A stretch of DNA of 64,000 bases from positions 248,001-312,000 of the forward strand of contig OY282355.1 in NCBI GenBank assembly GCA_958295525.1, written 5' to 3'. The notes beneath the pieces are model-generated. The model was given only the letters and a program-made list of their open reading frames with translations, searched no databases and was not told the origin of the DNA. The number at the start of each line of letters is the position of its first letter. The first letter of the stretch is position 1. This document shows positions 51,653 to 60,011 of the stretch, piece by piece. The position numbers and the translations under genes are program-made. The stretch comes from an uncultured Dehalococcoidia bacterium. Lineage in GTDB: Bacteria; Chloroflexota; Dehalococcoidia; Lucifugimonadales; Australimonadaceae.

Positions 51653-51823
51653 CTAGAAGGCCAGCCAGGCGAGGATGGCGGTCGCCGCCGCGACTGCGAG
51701 CCCGGCGAGCGTCACCCCGGGGTTTTCGAGCGTCACGGGGCCGAGGTACAGCAGCGGGAAACTGACGAGCGTTCCTGCGAGCGTCGCGTGGCGCAGTTTA
51801 GGTTTCGCTTCTTTGGGGATCAT
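51653..51823 (-). CDS. Small membrane protein, 56 residues
   Basis: Read by hand from ATG 51823: a basic start (MIPKEAKPKLRH) and two hydrophobic segments separated by PVTLENPG. It lies between the lactate permease (17 nt before its start) and the methyltransferase (8 nt after its stop), so it is operon-embedded. The small size makes the call uncertain, but composition and spacing fit a real gene. May be an accessory of the permease. Confidence 0.55.
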   Translation of the reverse strand: MIPKEAKPKLRHATLAGTLVSFPLLYLGPVTLENPGVTLAGLAVAAATAILAWLAF

Positions 51824-51840
51824 TGGGCTTGCCTGTCGCG

Positions 51841-53448
51841 TCACCTGGAGAGCATAGGGAAGAGCCGGATGACGATCAGCGCTTCGACGGCGATGAGTAT
51901 AACAAGGACGAGGATATAAGGAATGACGATGCGGAAGATGTCGCGCTCCTTGCCCGCGAGGCCGACCACTGCCGCGCCGACGAGCACCTTCGCCGGGGCC
52001 ATCGGGCTGCCCACGGACGCGCCGATGGACTGGACGCTGGAGATCGTCACCGCTCCGATGTCCAACGCGCGGGCCGTCTCCAATTGCAGCAGGCCGAACA
52101 TAACGTTGGAGTTCGTGTTGCTCCCGCTCATAAACGAGCCGAGGAGTCCGATGAACGGCGAGACGGCGGGGAAGAGCGGGCCGGACGCCGCCGCGACGCC
52201 CCGCGCCAGCAGCACGGTCATCCCCGTGTCCGCCATCACGACGGCCATCATCACCATCGTGGTCACGCCGATGGTGGAGCCGAGCGTCTGCGCGTAGGTG
52301 AGCCGCATCGCCTCCCGCGCCGCGCGGGGCCGCCAGCGCCCCGTGAGCGCGTAGACCGCAGCGCTCACCACGATGGAGAAGAAGATGAGCGGCGCGGGAT
52401 GGTTGAGGATGCGGAGCGGCGCGTAGTTCTCCTCCGCGGCGACCGCGAACCCCTGCGCGGTGACGAACGCGGGGTAGTCGAGGCTCCACTGGATATTCTC
52501 GACCGCCTCCTTGACGGCGGGAATCTGGGAGAAGGCGCTCAGGGCGATGAGCAGGAGATACGGCATAAAAGCGAGAAGGAAGTGCATCGGCCGCGCGTCC
52601 GGTTGACCGTCGGCGGCGGGCGCGGGCTTGCGGGGCGCGTCGTTCGCCGCGGCGCGGGGCAGCAGCGGCGTTCGCGCCAGCAGCGCGAGGGCGGCCATTC
52701 CCAGCACGGCGGGCACGGTGGAGGCGATCTGCGGCGCGCCCGCCCAGGCGAGGACGTACATCGCGGCGGCCATCAGCGCGCCGGAGACGACGACGATGGG
52801 CAGGCTGCGGCGCAGCGCGGCGAGCCCGCCCTGTATGTGCGCGACGAGCATGCCGCTGACGACGATGACGGGCGCGAACAGCAGCGCCATGTGCGGCGCG
52901 AGCGCCTCGCCCTCGATGCCCGTCACCAGTTGAATCGTGTAGTACGAGGAGCCCATCGAGCCGAACGTCACGGCCCAGCCGTGCCCGACGAGCGCCATCG
53001 CCGCGGCGCGGGCGGGCGGGAAGCCAAGCATAATGAGCAGCGGCGCGGACACGGCCACCGGCACGCCGAACCCCGTAATGCCCTGAATGAAACTGGAGAA
53101 CCCCCAGCCGATGAGGAGCGCCTGAACGAGCCGGTCGCTCGTGAGCGCGGCCATCGCCTGCCCGATAGCGTCTATGCCCTTCAGCCGGTGCAATAAGTTG
53201 AACAGGTAGACGGACGTCCACACGATGGTGAGAACGAACACGGCGAGGCTCAGACCCTTCGCGCTTGCGATGGCGACGTGATCCCGCGCCGCGCCGAACA
53301 CGAGCAGCGCGAGGGCGAGCGCGAGCAGCCAAGCGGCGGCCCCGGCGCGCGGCGCGCTCCAGTTCAGCCTCAGAATCGCGGCGATCAGGAGAATGACCGG
53401 CGACGCGGCCAGCAGCCAGTTGAGGAGATTGACGTCCGGGCCTGTCAT
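51841..53448 (-). CDS. lctP: Lactate permease (LctP family)
   Basis: The 535-residue protein starts at ATG 53448 (a TTG six bases further upstream is possible). It has about 13 membrane helices and the family marks FSSFIQGITGFGVPVAVSAP near 117, GHGWAVTFGSMGSSYYT near 155 and LLGSFMSGSNTNSNVMF near 440. It takes up L- or D-lactate or glycolate with protons. Length is normal. No lactate dehydrogenase is next to it. Confidence 0.92.
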   Translation of the reverse strand: MTGPDVNLLNWLLAASPVILLIAAILRLNWSAPRAGAAAWLLALALALLVFGAARDHVAIASAKGLSLAVFVLTIVWTSVYLFNLLHRLKGIDAIGQAMAALTSDRLVQALLIGWGFSSFIQGITGFGVPVAVSAPLLIMLGFPPARAAAMALVGHGWAVTFGSMGSSYYTIQLVTGIEGEALAPHMALLFAPVIVVSGMLVAHIQGGLAALRRSLPIVVVSGALMAAAMYVLAWAGAPQIASTVPAVLGMAALALLARTPLLPRAAANDAPRKPAPAADGQPDARPMHFLLAFMPYLLLIALSAFSQIPAVKEAVENIQWSLDYPAFVTAQGFAVAAEENYAPLRILNHPAPLIFFSIVVSAAVYALTGRWRPRAAREAMRLTYAQTLGSTIGVTTMVMMAVVMADTGMTVLLARGVAAASGPLFPAVSPFIGLLGSFMSGSNTNSNVMFGLLQLETARALDIGAVTISSVQSIGASVGSPMAPAKVLVGAAVVGLAGKERDIFRIVIPYILVLVILIAVEALIVIRLFPMLSR

Positions 53449-53504
53449 ACGCAAGCGTGAGGATAGCGCCTAGCGGCGCATCGCCGTTCCCGCTACCCGG
53501 CGCC

Positions 53505-53587
53505 CGTCGTTCTCGCATAGGCGGGAACCTCGCCCCCTGCCCGCCGTTCCCACCCCCATCATCATTCCCGCGCAGGCGGGAGCCTCG
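53505..53587. repeat. REP-like palindromes
   Basis: Two imperfect copies (GTTCTCGCATAGGCGGGAAC and ATTCCCGCGCAGGCGGGAGC) in the 186-bp gap between divergent genes. Confidence 0.85.
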
Positions 53588-53620
53588 CCCCTTGCCCCCG
53601 CGCCCGCCCCGCGCGTGCGC

Positions 53621-53626
53621 TATACT
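53621..53626 (+). promoter_or_regulatory. -10 box of accC
   Basis: TATACT, eight bases before the ATG at 53635; leaderless initiation is likely. No convincing -35 is found. Confidence 0.55.
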
Positions 53627-53634
53627 AACCGCCG

Positions 53635-55119
53635 ATGTTCTCATCCGTCCTCATCGCCAACCGGGGCGAAATCGCCTGCCGCGTCATCCGCGCCTGCCAG
53701 CGGCTCGGCGTCCGCGCCGTCGCCGTCCATTCGAGCGCCGACGCCAAAGCGCTCCACGTCCAAATGGCCGACCGCGCGATGCATATCGGCGGCGCCCCCG
53801 CATCCGAGTCCTATCTCAACGCCGACGCCGTCATCAAGGCCGCCAAGAAAGCGAAGGCGGAGGCCATCCATCCCGGCTACGGCTTCCTCTCCGAAAACCC
53901 CGCGTTCGTCGCCGCCGTCGAGAAGGCCGGGCTCGTTTTCATCGGCCCCTCCGCCGACGTCATCGCCCAAATGGGCGACAAGGTGATGGCGCGCAAACTG
54001 GCGAAAGAGGCCGGCGTCCCCGTCAGCCCCGGCACCGACGGCGAAATAGACGACTCCGAGGCCGAGGCCGCCGCTCAGGAGATCGGCTACCCGCTGATGA
54101 TCAAGGCGGCGGATGGCGGCGGCGGAATGGGCATTCGCGTCGTCCGCGAGCCATCCCAACTCGCCGAGGCGCTGGAGCGCGCCCGCTCCCAGGCGCAAGG
54201 CGCGTTCGGCAGCAGCCGCGTCTACCTGGAGCGCCGCATCGAAAACGCATCCCACGTCGAGGCGCAGATCATCGCCGACCACCACGGCAACGTCCTCCAT
54301 CTCTTCGAGCGCGACTGCTCAGTCCAGCGCCGCAATCAGAAAGTCATCGAAGAGACGCCCTGCGCGAAACTCACGCCTGCGACCCGCGAAGCGCTCCTCG
54401 ACTCCGCCGCGCGCCTCGTCAAGAGCATCGGCTACACCAACGCCGGCACCATCGAGTACCTGTTGGACGGCGAGGGCAATTTCTACTTCCTCGAAATGAA
54501 CACCCGCCTGCAGGTGGAGCACCCCGTGACCGAAATGGTGACGGGCATAGACCTCGTCGAACTCCAACTCCGCGTCGCGGCGGGCGAGCCGCTTGGCGTC
54601 GCCCAGAGCGAGGTCACGCGCAACGGCGCGGCCATCGAGGCCCGCATCTACCCCGAAGACCCCGTAATGCTGCTCCCCACCGCCGGCGTCGTCTCCAAAC
54701 TCGCCGAACCCTCCGGCCCCAACGTCCGCGTGGACAGCGCCCTCTACGAGGGCTACGAGGTCTCCCCCTACTACGAGTCAATGATGGCGAAACTCATCGT
54801 CCACGGGCCGGACAGGGAGTCCGCCATCGCCAATATGCTCGCCGCGCTGCGCGAGTACGTCATCGAGGGGCCCGTCGTCAACATCCCGCTCATCCGCCGC
54901 GTGCTCCGCCACAAGGACTTCCGGGACGCCGCCTTCGACAACGCCTTCCTCGAAAGAATGCTGGACGAGCCCCCGCCGCGCGACAAGGAACGCGCCGCCG
55001 CCATCGCCCTCGCCGTCGCCCTCGATCAGGAGCGCGCCCACGAGCCGCAGTTCAGCAAGTGGCGGATGCATGGCCGCCGCATGGCGATGGTCAACAGGCT
55101 CAACAACGGAGTGGCCTAA
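53635..55119 (+). CDS. accC: Biotin carboxylase subunit of an acyl-CoA/pyruvate carboxylase
   Basis: The 494-residue enzyme has IANRGEIACRVIRACQRLG near residue 6, the ATP-grasp glycine loop KAADGGGGMGIRVV near 155, and EMNTRLQVEHPVTE near 290, with HPGYGFLSENP near 80. It carboxylates biotin on the carrier encoded just downstream (stop-start overlap TAATG). No carboxyltransferase is adjacent, so it could serve acetyl-CoA, propionyl-CoA or pyruvate carboxylase. The C-terminus is about 40 residues longer than E. coli AccC, as in propionyl-CoA types. Confidence 0.93.
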   Translation: MFSSVLIANRGEIACRVIRACQRLGVRAVAVHSSADAKALHVQMADRAMHIGGAPASESYLNADAVIKAAKKAKAEAIHPGYGFLSENPAFVAAVEKAGLVFIGPSADVIAQMGDKVMARKLAKEAGVPVSPGTDGEIDDSEAEAAAQEIGYPLMIKAADGGGGMGIRVVREPSQLAEALERARSQAQGAFGSSRVYLERRIENASHVEAQIIADHHGNVLHLFERDCSVQRRNQKVIEETPCAKLTPATREALLDSAARLVKSIGYTNAGTIEYLLDGEGNFYFLEMNTRLQVEHPVTEMVTGIDLVELQLRVAAGEPLGVAQSEVTRNGAAIEARIYPEDPVMLLPTAGVVSKLAEPSGPNVRVDSALYEGYEVSPYYESMMAKLIVHGPDRESAIANMLAALREYVIEGPVVNIPLIRRVLRHKDFRDAAFDNAFLERMLDEPPPRDKERAAAIALAVALDQERAHEPQFSKWRMHGRRMAMVNRLNNGVA

Positions 55120-55535
55120 TGAAGCGCGTCCGCGTCAAAGTCAACGACGAGTGGTACGACGTCCGCGTCGGCGACCTCCATCAGAGCCCGGTGGAAGTCG
55201 AGGTGGACGGCGAAACGCTCCTCGTCGAGATCGGCGACCCATCCGACGCCGCGCTTCCCCCGAGGCGCCCGCCCCCTCCCAAGACCGAACTGCCCGGCCT
55301 GCGCGGCATCACGCAGGGGAACGACCGCGTCATCCGCTGCCCCCTCCCCGGCAAAGTCGTCTCCATCTCCGTCTCCAAAGGCCAGGAACTCGACTCCGGC
55401 GATGAGATATGCCTTCTGGAGTCGATGAAGATGGAGCAGAGCGTGCGAATGGCGCAGAGCGGCGTCGTCAAGGGCGTCAAGATCAAGAAGAACCAGACCG
55501 TGGAGGCCGGCCATCCCCTCGTGGAGTTGCAGTAG
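55119..55535 (+). CDS. accB: Biotin carboxyl carrier protein
   Basis: The 138-residue protein has a typical N-terminal module and Pro-rich linker (PPRRPPPPK near 53), then a lipoyl/biotin domain with LLESMKMEQ near 104, whose lysine is biotinylated. It starts at the ATG overlapping the accC stop. It carries carboxybiotin to a carboxyltransferase encoded elsewhere. Confidence 0.93.
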   Translation: MKRVRVKVNDEWYDVRVGDLHQSPVEVEVDGETLLVEIGDPSDAALPPRRPPPPKTELPGLRGITQGNDRVIRCPLPGKVVSISVSKGQELDSGDEICLLESMKMEQSVRMAQSGVVKGVKIKKNQTVEAGHPLVELQ

Positions 55536-55567
55536 CGCCCCGTCGCCGTCATTCCCGCTTCCCCGTT

Positions 55568-55634
55568 TCGTCATTCTCCCGTAGGCGGGAACCTCGCCCC
55601 CGGCTCCGTCATTCCCGCGTAGGCGGGAATCCAG
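55568..55634. repeat. REP-like palindromes
   Basis: Two copies after the accB stop (GTCATTCTCCCGTAGGCGGGA and ATTCCCGCGTAGGCGGGAAT). Confidence 0.9.
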
Positions 55635-55709
55635 CAGGCAAAGCAGTTTTCTTATGAAACCCTGCCTACCCCTGTGCTAGATTGGACGCGCGCCGAATCA
55701 GAGGCGGTC

Positions 55710-56882
55710 TTACGTGATTATCTTGGGCTTGGCGCTCCATTGGATCGGTTCACCTGTATCAGCGTCCGGCAACCCGTCAATAATAGGCGGTTTGTTCCCA
55801 TCTACTTTCGCCCAAGCAATTTGCTTCTGCGTAAGGCCAGTGGCAGCAAAGTGTCCTTCGAGAAACACCGTTCCTGTCAGGTTGGCAGCGCCTAGTTCAG
55901 CGTGGCGAAAGTCTGCTCCTTGTAGTCTAGCATAAGACAGATTCACGCTCCTCATCACAGCATCTGTGAATTTGGCGTATACCGCGCTCACACTTGATAG
56001 ATTAGCGCCAGTTAGGCTAGCGTCTGCTAGGTCCGCGCCATCCAGAATTGCGCCATCCAGAATTGCTCTGTACAAATGTGCTTTTGATAGATTGCTTCTT
56101 GTGAGCGTCGACCCAGTCAGGTCTGCGCCTTCAAAATTGCAATCAGTGAAATTCAGCCATCCCAACTTCAAACCACGCATATCCGCGCGAGATAGATCCG
56201 GCTGATACTTAGAATCTCTTTCGATCTGAATACGGTCTTCATTTCGGCTGCCTATTGCCTTAGCAGCCTCTTGGACATCCGGATGGAATAAACGATATGC
56301 CTGTGGATATGCATTCTCTTCACCTATCTCGTCAAACAATTCTTCAAGCCTCGATTGCGCTGCTTGATCCAATGGAATCGGGTTACGAACAAACGCGCAA
56401 AGCGCTTGCATTACTTGGACGTGGAGTTCTTTAGGATGCTCTTGCGCAAGATGATCTAATGCGTATATTCCTTCCAGACGAACAGACAGAATAGGGCTGC
56501 CGATCATTTCGACGCCTTTCTGGTAGCGTTCGTAGGTCAGGCTCCGTTGCGCCGCGTCCACCTGACGTTGCGCCGCGTCCACCTGCCGCTCCGCCGCGTC
56601 CACCTGCCGCTCCGCCGCGTCCACCTGACGTTGCACCGCGTCCACCTGCCGCTCCGCGACCCGGCTGCGCCAAACGGCCAAGACAAGGGCGACCACCGCG
56701 CCCAAGACGAGGCTGACGTTCCGCAGCGCCTCGCCGTTGGACTCCATCCCGCCGCTCCGCAGCCAGTCCCACCGCAAGCAAGCGAGGCCGAACCCAGCAA
56801 CCACTATTGCCGCCGTCAACGCAATGACTTGGCCAGCGCCCAACTCACGGAAGAACCTAGGCAACCTGTCCTGTATTCGCAT
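55710..56882 (-). CDS. Membrane coiled-coil pentapeptide-repeat protein
   Basis: The 390-residue protein starts at ATG 56882 with AGGAGG eight bases upstream and TATACT at 56903-56908. Two N-terminal membrane helices (about 16-35 and 54-72) precede a five-unit heptad coiled coil (RQVDAAE, about 77-112), a helical region, and a C-terminal run of pentapeptide repeats (about 230-345, e.g. ADLTG STLTR SNLSK AHLYR). Pentapeptide folds are right-handed quadrilateral helices that often mimic DNA or mediate contact. Membrane-coil-pentapeptide layouts occur in some defence effectors. The gene is AT-richer than neighbours. Role inferred. Confidence 0.8.
   Translation of the reverse strand: MRIQDRLPRFFRELGAGQVIALTAAIVVAGFGLACLRWDWLRSGGMESNGEALRNVSLVLGAVVALVLAVWRSRVAERQVDAVQRQVDAAERQVDAAERQVDAAQRQVDAAQRSLTYERYQKGVEMIGSPILSVRLEGIYALDHLAQEHPKELHVQVMQALCAFVRNPIPLDQAAQSRLEELFDEIGEENAYPQAYRLFHPDVQEAAKAIGSRNEDRIQIERDSKYQPDLSRADMRGLKLGWLNFTDCNFEGADLTGSTLTRSNLSKAHLYRAILDGAILDGADLADASLTGANLSSVSAVYAKFTDAVMRSVNLSYARLQGADFRHAELGAANLTGTVFLEGHFAATGLTQKQIAWAKVDGNKPPIIDGLPDADTGEPIQWSAKPKIIT
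56548..56652 (-). repeat. Five 21-bp tandem coding repeats
   Basis: Units 56548-56568, 56569-56589, 56590-56610, 56611-56631 and 56632-56652 encode the RQVDAAE/RQVDAVQ heptads of the pentapeptide protein. Confidence 0.9.
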
Positions 56883-56902
56883 ATAGGCATCCTCCTGTCG
56901 TC

Positions 56903-56908
56903 AGTATA
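56903..56908 (-). promoter_or_regulatory. -10 box of the pentapeptide gene
   Basis: TATACT on the minus strand, 20 nt before the ATG, with AGGAGG between. Confidence 0.55.
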
Positions 56909-57021
56909 GCGCCCATTGCCTCGATATGTTGCTGCTTAGCGGGCACGTCTCAAGGACTAGGTTGGCCTCTGCGCCGCTTATGGGTCTGTGCATCAGTACA
57001 CGCTAGGCATCCAGTTCGTAG

Positions 57022-57044
57022 AGTGAATGCTCATGGCATTCACT
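57022..57044. other. 9-bp hairpin over the stop codon of the next gene
   Basis: AGTGAATGC (57022-57030) pairs with GCATTCACT (57036-57044), loop TCATG. No U-tract follows on the minus strand, so intrinsic termination is doubtful. Confidence 0.6.
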
Positions 57045-57636
57045 GCCGTCGTATGCGTGCGCATCGTCGGCACCACCTCTTGCGCTGGAGCATCCGTCTC
57101 TTAGCACGGGAAAGAGATAACCTGTTTTCTGGCGATAGTCTTGGTTCGCTTCCTTTGACTTTATCAATTATCGCGTTGATAGTGTAATTCGCTATGTTAA
57201 AAGTCAACTTCGGGTCTTCCGTCGCAACAGTCGCCACCATCAGGATGAATTCGTTGATCACTCCCTCAGCTGACTCCCGAGCGGTAAATACGCCATCTTC
57301 ACCTTCACATAACGGGCAAACCCACCGATACGTGGTATGCCCGCCTGATGACCCCACCATAGGGAAATCTTTGAGCACGACCTCTTTCCCACAGCAGCGC
57401 GTGGTGTGTTTGAATCCCGGGTTGTGAACCACTGAGAAGTCCACAAGGCGGACAGGAGCACCCAGCGCGCCGCGTATCCAGAGTTTGCCGAACCGCACTG
57501 CTTCAGTCTCAGTGTTGAGTGGCAAGCCACCATCCCCGAAGTCAGGCTGGACAGCGATGACGCCGCCGCCATCCTCTGTGACGGCACGCCAACGGTATCC
57601 GCCGTCTACGCTTACCGGAACTATTGCTATCACCAC
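57040..57636 (-). CDS. Uncharacterised protein with possible zinc site
   Basis: The 198-residue product begins at one of two adjacent GTG codons (57636 or 57633) just after AAGGAGG. The middle holds RCCGKEV and VCPLCEGED, a CC...CxxC arrangement that could bind zinc. The C-terminus is strongly basic (RAKRRMLQRKRWCRRCARIRRQ), suggesting nucleic-acid contact. No family is recognised. It lies between pentapeptide and RCC1-repeat genes on the same strand with AT-richer sequence. A 9-bp hairpin spans its stop. Confidence 0.55.
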   Translation of the reverse strand: MVIAIVPVSVDGGYRWRAVTEDGGGVIAVQPDFGDGGLPLNTETEAVRFGKLWIRGALGAPVRLVDFSVVHNPGFKHTTRCCGKEVVLKDFPMVGSSGGHTTYRWVCPLCEGEDGVFTARESAEGVINEFILMVATVATEDPKLTFNIANYTINAIIDKVKGSEPRLSPENRLSLSRAKRRMLQRKRWCRRCARIRRQ

Positions 57637-57669
57637 GCCTCCTTGTAACCTATCTATTCTGCTAGCATA

Positions 57670-58863
57670 TCATGTTGCTGGCTCGACCGCGAACTTCTCC
57701 CCCTCCGGTGGCGACGCTTGGCCTTCCTCGTTGGTTCCCCAGCAGACGGCGCTGCCGTCGTTCCGCAGTGCGCAGGTGTGCTCCCCCCCGCTGGTAATTG
57801 ATGTGAACCTTTCGTTGGGCGGCGGTGATGCCGGCCCATCTTCTCTAGGAGTATACGACCTCGATCCCCAACAGGACACGCTGCCTGAAGTTCGCAATGC
57901 GCAAGTATACCCTCCACCGCTGCTGATAGAGGAGAATCGGTCACCAGACGGCGGTGATGCTTGCCATTGGAAGTTAGACCCCCAGCACACTGCGCTGCCG
58001 TTGGCGCGCAATGCACAAGTGTGGGAACTCCCACTGCTAATCGACACGAACTGGTCGCCGTCAGGCGGATCCGCCTGCCCCGTGTACCCCCAGGAAAAAA
58101 TTCCGGTGGCTCCTTCGTTACTTCCCCAGCAGACTGCGCCGCCGTCGAAACGGAGAGCGCAAGTGTGCCATCCGCCGCTGCTGATGGAGGCGAATCTCTG
58201 GTTAGGCGGCGATGTTTGACCATCTTCGTTGCCGCCCCAACAAACAGGGCTGCCGTCAGGACGTAGGGCGCAAGTATGAGACCATCCGCTGCTAATTGAC
58301 GCGAATCTCTCATCCGGAGGCGATGCTTGTCCGTCCTCATCGTTGCCCCAGCACTCGGGGCTGCCGTCAGGACGTAGGGCGCAAGTGTGCCATCCGCCGC
58401 TGCTGATGGAGGCGAATCTCTCACCCGGCGGCGATGCTCGCCCGTTGCCGTCATTCCCCCAACAAACAGGGCCGCCGTCGGATTTGAGTGCACAGGTATG
58501 GCTGCCTCCTGCGCTTATGGCGGTTGCGAGGCGCGCGTCTACGACGGGCGTAGGCGTAGGAGTCGCGGTCGGCATCGGCGTGGGCGTTGCAGTGGGCGCG
58601 GGCGTGGGCGTTGCAGTGGGCGCGGGCGTGGGCGTTGCAGTGGGCGCGGGCGTGGGCGTTGAGGTTGGAGTAGGAGTAGGCGTTGGAGTGGGCGTTGAGG
58701 TTGGAGTAGGCGTAGGAGTCGCGGTCGGCGTCGGGGTAGGCGTAGCCGTTGGAGTAGGAGTAGCGGTCGGCTCCAGCGTAGGCGTCGGCGTGGGCGTAGG
58801 AGCAGCGCACGCCGTGACGAGGATTGTCAGGATAAGGCCAACGGCCAAGAGCGGGCGAAGCAT
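57670..58863 (-). CDS. RCC1-like repeat lipoprotein with PTP linker
   Basis: The 397-residue protein starts at ATG 58863; AGGAGGG six bases upstream decides against a GTG 21 bases earlier. A lipoprotein signal ends at ILVTACAAP, followed by about 85 residues of Pro-Thr repeats, then seven RCC1-type repeats, each with a core like [14 protein letters not shown] then VCWG. Each repeat has a Cys pair, so disulfides are likely outside the cell. Such beta-propellers bind proteins or sugars. An unusual structured leader lies directly upstream (58899-59018). The propeller call is firm; ligand unknown. Confidence 0.82.
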   Translation of the reverse strand: MLRPLLAVGLILTILVTACAAPTPTPTPTLEPTATPTPTATPTPTPTATPTPTPTSTPTPTPTPTPTSTPTPAPTATPTPAPTATPTPAPTATPTPMPTATPTPTPVVDARLATAISAGGSHTCALKSDGGPVCWGNDGNGRASPPGERFASISSGGWHTCALRPDGSPECWGNDEDGQASPPDERFASISSGWSHTCALRPDGSPVCWGGNEDGQTSPPNQRFASISSGGWHTCALRFDGGAVCWGSNEGATGIFSWGYTGQADPPDGDQFVSISSGSSHTCALRANGSAVCWGSNFQWQASPPSGDRFSSISSGGGYTCALRTSGSVSCWGSRSYTPREDGPASPPPNERFTSITSGGEHTCALRNDGSAVCWGTNEEGQASPPEGEKFAVEPAT

Positions 58864-58898
58864 GCAGAACCCTCCTGCGACCACGAGGTGAAGGCGCT

Positions 58899-59018
58899 TG
58901 CTACAGCGTTCCGTACCCAGACGCGAACCGACAGGAGGGCGCAGCGGCCCTCCCTCATTGGTTCAATGGTTCGCGGCGCCCTCGATAAGGCGCGCGGGTA
59001 ACATCGAACGCTGTAGCA
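58899..59018 (-). ncRNA. Candidate structured leader RNA / riboswitch-like element
   Basis: Nested helices: P1 is a perfect 13-bp inverted repeat, 58899-58911 against 59006-59018; P1b is TACCC 58914-58918 with GGGTA 58996-59000; P2 CGCGAACC 58922-58929 with GGTTCGCG 58968-58975; inside it P3 (7 bp, 58934-58940 / 58947-58953) and a small CATTG/CAATG hairpin; and a separate 5-bp hairpin P4 (58976-58980 / 58989-58993). This is a junction with two arms. Read on the minus strand it begins at the predicted transcription start and ends about 36 nt before the lipoprotein ATG. I do not recognise a known riboswitch. A MITE is the alternative, since no target-site duplication is seen. Confidence 0.6.
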
Positions 59019-59024
59019 TAAGGT

Positions 59025-59053
59025 ACTCTAGCAAAGGCGCGTGGCCGGAGCAA
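59025..59053 (-). promoter_or_regulatory. Promoter of the structured leader
   Basis: On the minus strand TTGCTC (59048-59053), 17-bp spacer, TAGAGT (59025-59030). The start would fall at about 59018, the outer edge of P1. Confidence 0.5.
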
Positions 59054-59177
59054 GCGGCGGCTATCCGCGACCGTGCGCTAGGAGCGTGACAACGATGCCT
59101 ATGCACACCTCTCCCCACCTCGGCCTATCCATCCGGCAGGGCGGCGCGGAGCGCCGCTCTCATTTCCATCCGGGGCC

Positions 59178-59530
59178 CCGTCATTCCGCGCAGGCGGGAA
59201 CCCCCGCCCCCGTCTCATCCTTGAATCCGCAGACGATTGGGATACGAGATTCCCGCCTACGCGGGAATGACGGGGGCGCAACGCGCCCCGTCTCCATATC
59301 ACCCAGGCGTCACGCCCTGACCGCGCAGGCGGGAATCCCACCCCCGTCTCCGTCATTCCCGCGCAGGCGGGAATCTCGCCCCCGTCCCCATCGTTGTTCC
59401 CGCGCAGGCGGGAACCCCACCCCCGTCCCGTCATTCCCCGCGTAGGCGGGAATCTACCCCTCCCGTCATTCTCGCGTAGGCGGGAATCTCGCCCCGTCCC
59501 CATCGTCGTTCCCGCGCAGGCGGGAATCCA
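59178..59530. repeat. Large REP-like palindrome cluster
   Basis: About nine copies of the ATTCCCGCGCAGGCGGGAAT-type palindrome and one GGGGGCGCAACGCGCCCC inverted segment. No gene is supported in 59054-59551. Confidence 0.9.
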
Positions 59531-59536
59531 GTAGGC

Positions 59537-59542
59537 TAGGAT
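59537..59542 (+). promoter_or_regulatory. -10 box of the Rieske gene
   Basis: TAGGAT, nine bases before the ATG at 59552; leaderless or near-leaderless. Confidence 0.4.
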
Positions 59543-59551
59543 GCGGCTGAA

Positions 59552-59914
59552 ATGATGCAAAAGCCTCCGGATGACGAGTTCGACCTCTGCGCGCTCAACG
59601 AACTGCGCGCGAAGGCCGCGCTCGCCTTCGACTTCGAGCATCCGCAATTCGGCAGGCACGAAATCGCCCTCTTCTGGGACGGCGAGCGCGTCGGCGCCCT
59701 CGACAACTACTGCCCCCACGAGGGCGCGATGCTCTCCCACGGCGTCGTGGAGCCGGGGCAAGTCGTCTGCCCGCTGCACGCCGCCGTCTTCGACGTCGCG
59801 ACCGGCGAGTGCCTCGACCGCTACACCGGCGACGCGCAAGCCTACGAGACCTCCGTCCGGGAGGGGCGCGTCTGGGTGCGCGCGCCCGGCGAGCGCCCCA
59901 TCCCCCGGCCTTGA
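59552..59914 (+). CDS. Rieske-type [2Fe-2S] ferredoxin
   Basis: The 120-residue protein has DNYCPHEGAMLSHG near residue 52 and VCPLHAAVFD near 71, the CxH...CxxH ligand set of a Rieske cluster. It lacks a signal, so it is cytoplasmic, as the small NirD/dioxygenase ferredoxin type. A one-base-pair ATG pair (MM) opens the gene; TAGGAT lies nine bases upstream. It stands alone, so the oxygenase or reductase partner is elsewhere. Confidence 0.9.
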   Translation: MMQKPPDDEFDLCALNELRAKAALAFDFEHPQFGRHEIALFWDGERVGALDNYCPHEGAMLSHGVVEPGQVVCPLHAAVFDVATGECLDRYTGDAQAYETSVREGRVWVRAPGERPIPRP

Positions 59915-60011
59915 CCATGCGCGCAGAGAATGCGCTCACGCCAGTGACCTCGCCCGCGAGAAGTTGGCAAGTTCTTCGCAGTCGCCGAAGCGTGCGAGCC
60001 CTATCTTCCGC

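Noticed and set aside
57022-57044. Hairpin as an intrinsic terminator
   Set aside because: No U-tract on either side of the stem in the direction of transcription.
58540-58800. Repeats near 58.6 kb as CRISPR or regulatory array
   Set aside because: They encode the Pro-Thr linker of the RCC1-like lipoprotein and keep frame.
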